Assembly (NCBI GenBank): GCA_039030915.1
Contig: JBCCDG010000161.1
Span: 1-8,719, forward strand
Source of the DNA: Thermohalobaculum sp039030915
Lineage (GTDB): Bacteria > Pseudomonadota > Alphaproteobacteria > Rhodobacterales > Rhodobacteraceae
Direction of reading: 5' to 3'
DNA: 8,719 bases
Shown here: piece by piece, positions 6,300-8,719 of the stretch
Layout: the number at the start of each line of letters is the position of its first letter
Numbering within the stretch: position 1 is the first letter of the stretch
Program-made: the position numbers and the translations under genes
The notes under the pieces: model-generated
Seen by the model: only the letters and a program-made list of their open reading frames with translations
Databases searched by the model: none
What the model was told of the DNA's origin: nothing

Positions 6300-7292
6300 T
6301 CAGCCGGCTTCCGGTTCTGCCACGCGGCCCGAGCGCCGGTCCAGAGCGCCGGCACCGATGCCTGTCAGCTCCTCCACCTCGGCTGCGCTCGCGGCGCGCC
6401 GCTTGCCGAGGACGCGGTCCTGGGGAAGCTCGATGCGCGCCAGCGTGCCTGCCTGCGGCGCGCTCTCGATGGCGAGCCGCCCGCCATGCGCCTCCGCCAG
6501 CTCGCGTGTCAGCGGCAGGCCGACGCCGATGCCCTTCTTCGGCATATCGCCGCCGCGGCGCAGCCGGCCGAAGAGCGTCATCGCCTCCGCAAGCTCGTCC
6601 GATGTCATCCCCCGGCCATCGTCGCTCACGAAGAAGGCGAGCCCGCCGCGCTCCGGCAAGATGGTGCCGATGGTGACGCTGCTCTCCTCCGGCGCGAACT
6701 TCGTGGCGTTGCCGAGGAGGTTGACGAGCGCCTGCACCATGCGCCGCCGGTCGACGCGCACCAGGTGGCCGGGTGCGATGTCGCGCCGCTCAATACGTAC
6801 GCCTGCGGTTTCTGCCGATTTAGCGATGATGGCGATGGCGGCGGTCACGATCTCGTCCGCCGGCACATCCGTCTCCTCGAGCCTCAGCCGGCCGGCTTCG
6901 ATGACCGAGAGGTCGAGAAGGTCCTCGATCAGGTCGTTGAGATGGCGTCCGGCGATATGGATGTGCTCGGCTGCGTCGCGGTAGCGGTCGGGCAGCGGGC
7001 CCATGCTTTCCCGCCGCATGAGCTCCGAGAAGCCGACGACGGCGTTGAGCGGTGTGCGAAGCTCATGGCTGAGCGATCGCAAGAAGTCGGATTTTGCGCG
7101 CGATGCGGTCTCGACCCGCTGGCGCGCCGCCGTCAGCGCGAGCCCGGCCTGTACTTCGCGAAGGGTCACAAGCCCGAAGACCCAGAGGAGCGACGCCATA
7201 GCCATGGCGAGAATGATGACCGCAGTGCCGAGGAGGTAGCTCTCCATACCCGGCGCGGCCGCGAAGATTACGAGCCGCAGCATATAGGCCAT
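6300..7292 (-). CDS. Membrane sensor histidine kinase, kinase half (frame broken from its sensor half)
   Basis: The listed 330 residues begin at the first ATG in this frame, but the same frame is already meaningful upstream (GLGGALPLFLALPF, to about 7350), so 7292 is unlikely to be the true start. It also has no Shine-Dalgarno sequence. One and a half membrane helices (residues 1-10 and about 18-42) lead into a short linker and HisKA with FLRSLSHELRTPLNAVVGF; the phosphorylated residue is His76. HATPase_c follows with N-box QALVNLLGNATKFAP, G1 box DDGRGM and G2 box GIGVGL. The kinase core looks complete. The C terminus extends about 40 residues past the ATPase fold. No PAS, HAMP or receiver domain is present, and no response regulator gene is adjacent. 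With the fragment at 7268-7810 it would make one membrane kinase of about 500 residues. Confidence 0.85.
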   Translation of the reverse strand: MAYMLRLVIFAAAPGMESYLLGTAVIILAMAMASLLWVFGLVTLREVQAGLALTAARQRVETASRAKSDFLRSLSHELRTPLNAVVGFSELMRRESMGPLPDRYRDAAEHIHIAGRHLNDLIEDLLDLSVIEAGRLRLEETDVPADEIVTAAIAIIAKSAETAGVRIERRDIAPGHLVRVDRRRMVQALVNLLGNATKFAPEESSVTIGTILPERGGLAFFVSDDGRGMTSDELAEAMTLFGRLRRGGDMPKKGIGVGLPLTRELAEAHGGRLAIESAPQAGTLARIELPQDRVLGKRRAASAAEVEELTGIGAGALDRRSGRVAEPEAG

Positions 7293-7810
7293 CGCGAAGG
7301 CGGCGAAGGGGAGCGCGAGAAAGAGGGGCAGCGCGCCGCCGAGCCCGCGCGCACCCGTCGCCAGACCGCGATCGCCATCACCGTGGCGGCGGTGCCGTTG
7401 ACGGCGGAGCTGGAGAACATGAGCGGGACGACGTCCTCCGCCGACGCGGCCAGCGCTGCCTGGGCGACGACCATCGCCGCCGCGCCGCCCGCGATCCAGC
7501 GCCAGCGGTGAAGCGGCGCACCGAGCGCGGTGCCGATGCCGAGATAGGCAAGGACGATGCCGCCGAGTGCGCCGCCGATCACGAGCGTCGAGGACAGCAC
7601 GAAGGGCAGTTCGCCGCGGAGGAAGACGCCGAGGGCTGCCGTGAGAAACCCGAGCGAGGACGCGATCAGGAGCAGGGCGGGCCGGTCCATGCCGCGCCTA
7701 CGGCAGACGAGCGTCATCCCCAGGCTGAGCCCGACGATCACGGCGGCTGCAGCGACAACGGTCTCGATCTCCACCGAAAGCTGCACAGCCCCGACTCTTT
7801 CATCACCCAT
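7268..7810 (-). CDS. Membrane sensor half of the histidine kinase, ending in a frameshift
   Basis: This 180-residue frame holds five hydrophobic helices at about 16-36, 44-63, 70-92, 103-121 and 128-149. After residue 155 the composition changes sharply to a Ser/Pro/Arg/Cys-rich tail, ending RWPICCGS, that does not look like membrane protein. At the same place the next frame begins to encode the sixth helix (GALPLFLALPFAAFAMAYML) and continues into the kinase. The switch lies within about 7344-7356. One extra CG unit in CGCGCGC (7346-7352), or one lost C from CCC (7344-7346), would explain it. The two frames overlap by 25 bases as listed. The signal sensed is unknown. The start is uncertain: ATG 7810 has no ribosome site, while GTG 7786 has AAAGAG eight bases before it. 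Confidence 0.7.
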   Translation of the reverse strand: MGDERVGAVQLSVEIETVVAAAAVIVGLSLGMTLVCRRRGMDRPALLLIASSLGFLTAALGVFLRGELPFVLSSTLVIGGALGGIVLAYLGIGTALGAPLHRWRWIAGGAAAMVVAQAALAASAEDVVPLMFSSSAVNGTAATVMAIAVWRRVRAGSAARCPSFSRSPSPPSRWPICCGS

Positions 7811-7864
7811 GGCGATTATGCACGATCACGCTGCGTCGCGCCATGGGATGCCAGGCGTGGCGCT

Positions 7865-7897
7865 CTAGTGGCGCAGATCGCGATGCGGCCCGCGCAT
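7865..7897 (-). CDS. Possible ten-residue micro-ORF or leader peptide
   Basis: On the - strand, AAAGGAG (7910-7904) is followed by six bases and ATG (7897-7895). The ORF encodes MRGPHRDLRH and stops at TAG (7867-7865). The Shine-Dalgarno is better than that of most full genes here. It lies 54 bases before the ATG of the sensor kinase and is followed by the 7838/7858 inverted repeat, so a leader-peptide role can be imagined. The peptide has three Arg and two His but no long run of one amino acid as in classic attenuators. It could be chance. Confidence 0.3.
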   Translation of the reverse strand: MRGPHRDLRH

Positions 7898-7915
7898 CGA
7901 CAGCTCCTTTAGTGC

Positions 7916-7931
7916 CCTTGCCGAAGCAAGG
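7916..7931 (-). repeat. Compact hairpin with a UUCG tetraloop
   Basis: On the - strand, CCTTGC and GCAAGG pair around TTCG, giving the exceptionally stable C(UUCG)G closing arrangement. It lies between icd and the micro-ORF. No T-run follows, so it may be a processing or stability element for the icd 3' end rather than an intrinsic terminator. Confidence 0.45.
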
Positions 7932-7981
7932 CGGTGCTCCGGGCCGGCGGCGGTGAAGATACTCGGGGACTGGGGTGCGAC

Positions 7982-7999
7982 CGGGCCGGAAGCGGCCCG
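7982..7999 (-). terminator. Stem-loop after icd, possible terminator
   Basis: On the - strand, CGGGCCG, loop CTTC, CGGCCCG forms a perfect 7-bp GC stem 22 bases after the icd stop. No T-run follows. Its place just after the stop suggests transcript-end formation or 3' protection. Confidence 0.45.
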
Positions 8000-8021
8000 A
8001 TCCGTTTCGCTTCTCGACGCC

Positions 8022-8719
8022 TCAGCCGGGCAGCGCCTTGTTGAGGTTCTCGTCCACCTTCTCGAGGAAACCCATGGTGGTGAGCCAGCCCTGATCGGGG
8101 CCGACAAGCAGCGCGAGGTCCTTGGTCATGTGACCGCTCTCTACGGTATCGACGACCACGCGCTCCAGCGTCTCTGCGAACTCGGTCAGCTTGTCGTTGC
8201 CGTCCAGCTTGCCGCGATGCTTGAGCCCGCCCGTCCAGGCGTAGATCGAGGCGATGGAGTTGGTCGACGTCTCCTGGCCCTTCTGGTGCTGACGATAGTG
8301 GCGCGTCACCGTGCCATGCGCGGCCTCGGCCTCCACCGTCTTGCCATCCGGCGTCATCAGCACCGAAGTCATGAGGCCGAGCGAGCCGAAGCCCTGTGCC
8401 ACCGTGTCGGACTGTACGTCGCCGTCGTAGTTCTTGCAGGCCCAGACATAGCCGCCGTTCCACTTCATGGCGCAGGCCACCATGTCGTCGATCAGGCGGT
8501 GCTCGTAGGTGATACCGGCCTTCTCGAACTTGTCCTTGAACTCCTCCTCGTAGATCTTGGCGAAGAGTTCCAGGAACCGGCCGTCATACTGCTTGAGGAT
8601 CGTGTTCTTCGTCGACATGTAAACCGGCCAGCCGAGCGCGAGGCCGTAGTTCATGCTGGCGCGCGCGAAGTCGATGATCGAGCTGTCGAGGTTGTACATC
8701 GCCATCGTCACGCCGGAGG
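8022..8719 (-). CDS. icd: NADP-dependent isocitrate dehydrogenase, C-terminal part
   Basis: This is the C-terminal 231 residues. The frame is open through the window end (SGVTMAMYN), so the GTG at 8711 is internal and about 170 N-terminal residues lie outside. The sequence is of the eukaryote-like homodimeric type (human IDH1/IDH2), not the E. coli type. Conserved blocks include STKNT, with the catalytic Lys; YEHRLIDDMVA, with a metal-binding Asp; CKNYDGDVQSD, with two further metal-binding Asp residues; and EAEAAHGTVTRHYR, where His-Gly-Thr and the Arg-His pair contact NADP. TSTNSIASIYAW and GHMTKDLA follow. The enzyme oxidatively decarboxylates isocitrate to 2-oxoglutarate in the TCA cycle in the cytoplasm, making NADPH. 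The protein ends ENLNKALPG. No frameshift or missing residue was seen. Confidence 0.97.
   Translation of the reverse strand, partial: SGVTMAMYNLDSSIIDFARASMNYGLALGWPVYMSTKNTILKQYDGRFLELFAKIYEEEFKDKFEKAGITYEHRLIDDMVACAMKWNGGYVWACKNYDGDVQSDTVAQGFGSLGLMTSVLMTPDGKTVEAEAAHGTVTRHYRQHQKGQETSTNSIASIYAWTGGLKHRGKLDGNDKLTEFAETLERVVVDTVESGHMTKDLALLVGPDQGWLTTMGFLEKVDENLNKALPG

Larger units (their letters stand above)
7811..8021. other. Intergenic region with hairpins and a micro-ORF
   Basis: These 211 bases lie between icd and the sensor kinase, both on the - strand. They contain the stem-loops at 7982-7999 and 7916-7931, the micro-ORF at 7865-7897 and a further inverted repeat, GCGCCA (7838-7843) with TGGCGC (7858-7863). 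No convincing -35/-10 pair was found, although a promoter for the kinase would be expected here. Confidence 0.5.

Noticed and set aside
7346..7352. CGCGCGC as a phase-variation tract in the sensor kinase
   Set aside because: Only three repeat units, too short to count as a contingency locus; sequencing error or a simple indel is more likely.
6246..7511. 421-residue open frame on the + strand opposite the histidine kinase
   Set aside because: Compositionally biased, no recognisable motif and antisense to a kinase with all its boxes.
1..8719. tRNA, rRNA, CRISPR, transposon or prophage content
   Set aside because: No cloverleaf, spaced direct repeats, transposase or integrase motif was seen on either strand.

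Overview
The window is strongly G+C-rich by eye, gene-dense and chromosomal in character. The HAD phosphatase/ATP12 pair, the eukaryote-like NADP isocitrate dehydrogenase, the BKACE enzyme and the long ferredoxin-ASKHA protein together suggest an alphaproteobacterium, probably of the Rhodobacterales. This placement is from recognised families, not from a search. I saw no tRNA, rRNA, CRISPR array, insertion sequence, integrase or plasmid gene.

Positions 1-2528 hold four genes on the + strand: the 3' part of a BKACE (DUF849) beta-keto acid cleavage enzyme, an HAD-IA phosphatase, an ATP12-type F1-ATPase assembly chaperone whose ATG overlaps the phosphatase stop (ATGA), and a small DUF4112 membrane-associated protein. 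They meet a 682-residue 2Fe-2S/ASKHA corrinoid-reactivating protein on the - strand (2538-4586) tail to tail. The two stop codons lie in the arms of one perfect stem-loop.

Positions 4587-4760 are a divergent intergenic region. It carries a plausible promoter for an exported two-domain rhodanese (4761-5636). Overlapping the -35/-10 spacer are two inverted repeats, one of which fits the ATTC-N8-GAAT pattern I recall for the sulfide/persulfide-responsive repressor SqrR. This is the best-supported regulatory observation in the window.

Positions 5740-7810 (- strand) hold a small three-helix membrane protein resembling Pycsar effector (DUF5706/PycTM-like) proteins. Upstream of it is a multi-helix membrane histidine kinase whose reading frame is broken once, near 7344-7356, between the sensor and kinase halves. 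Restored, it would be a roughly 500-residue seven-helix sensor kinase without an adjacent response regulator.

Positions 7811-8021 are intergenic and hold two compact hairpins and a ten-codon ORF with a very good Shine-Dalgarno sequence. The window ends inside icd (8022-8719, - strand), which lacks its N-terminal part here.

Most of the window is ordinary metabolism and housekeeping. The points worth a second look are the sulfur-type operator, the broken sensor kinase beside a Pycsar-effector-like protein with no visible cyclase, and the micro-ORF/hairpin region. I found no convincing undescribed multi-gene system.
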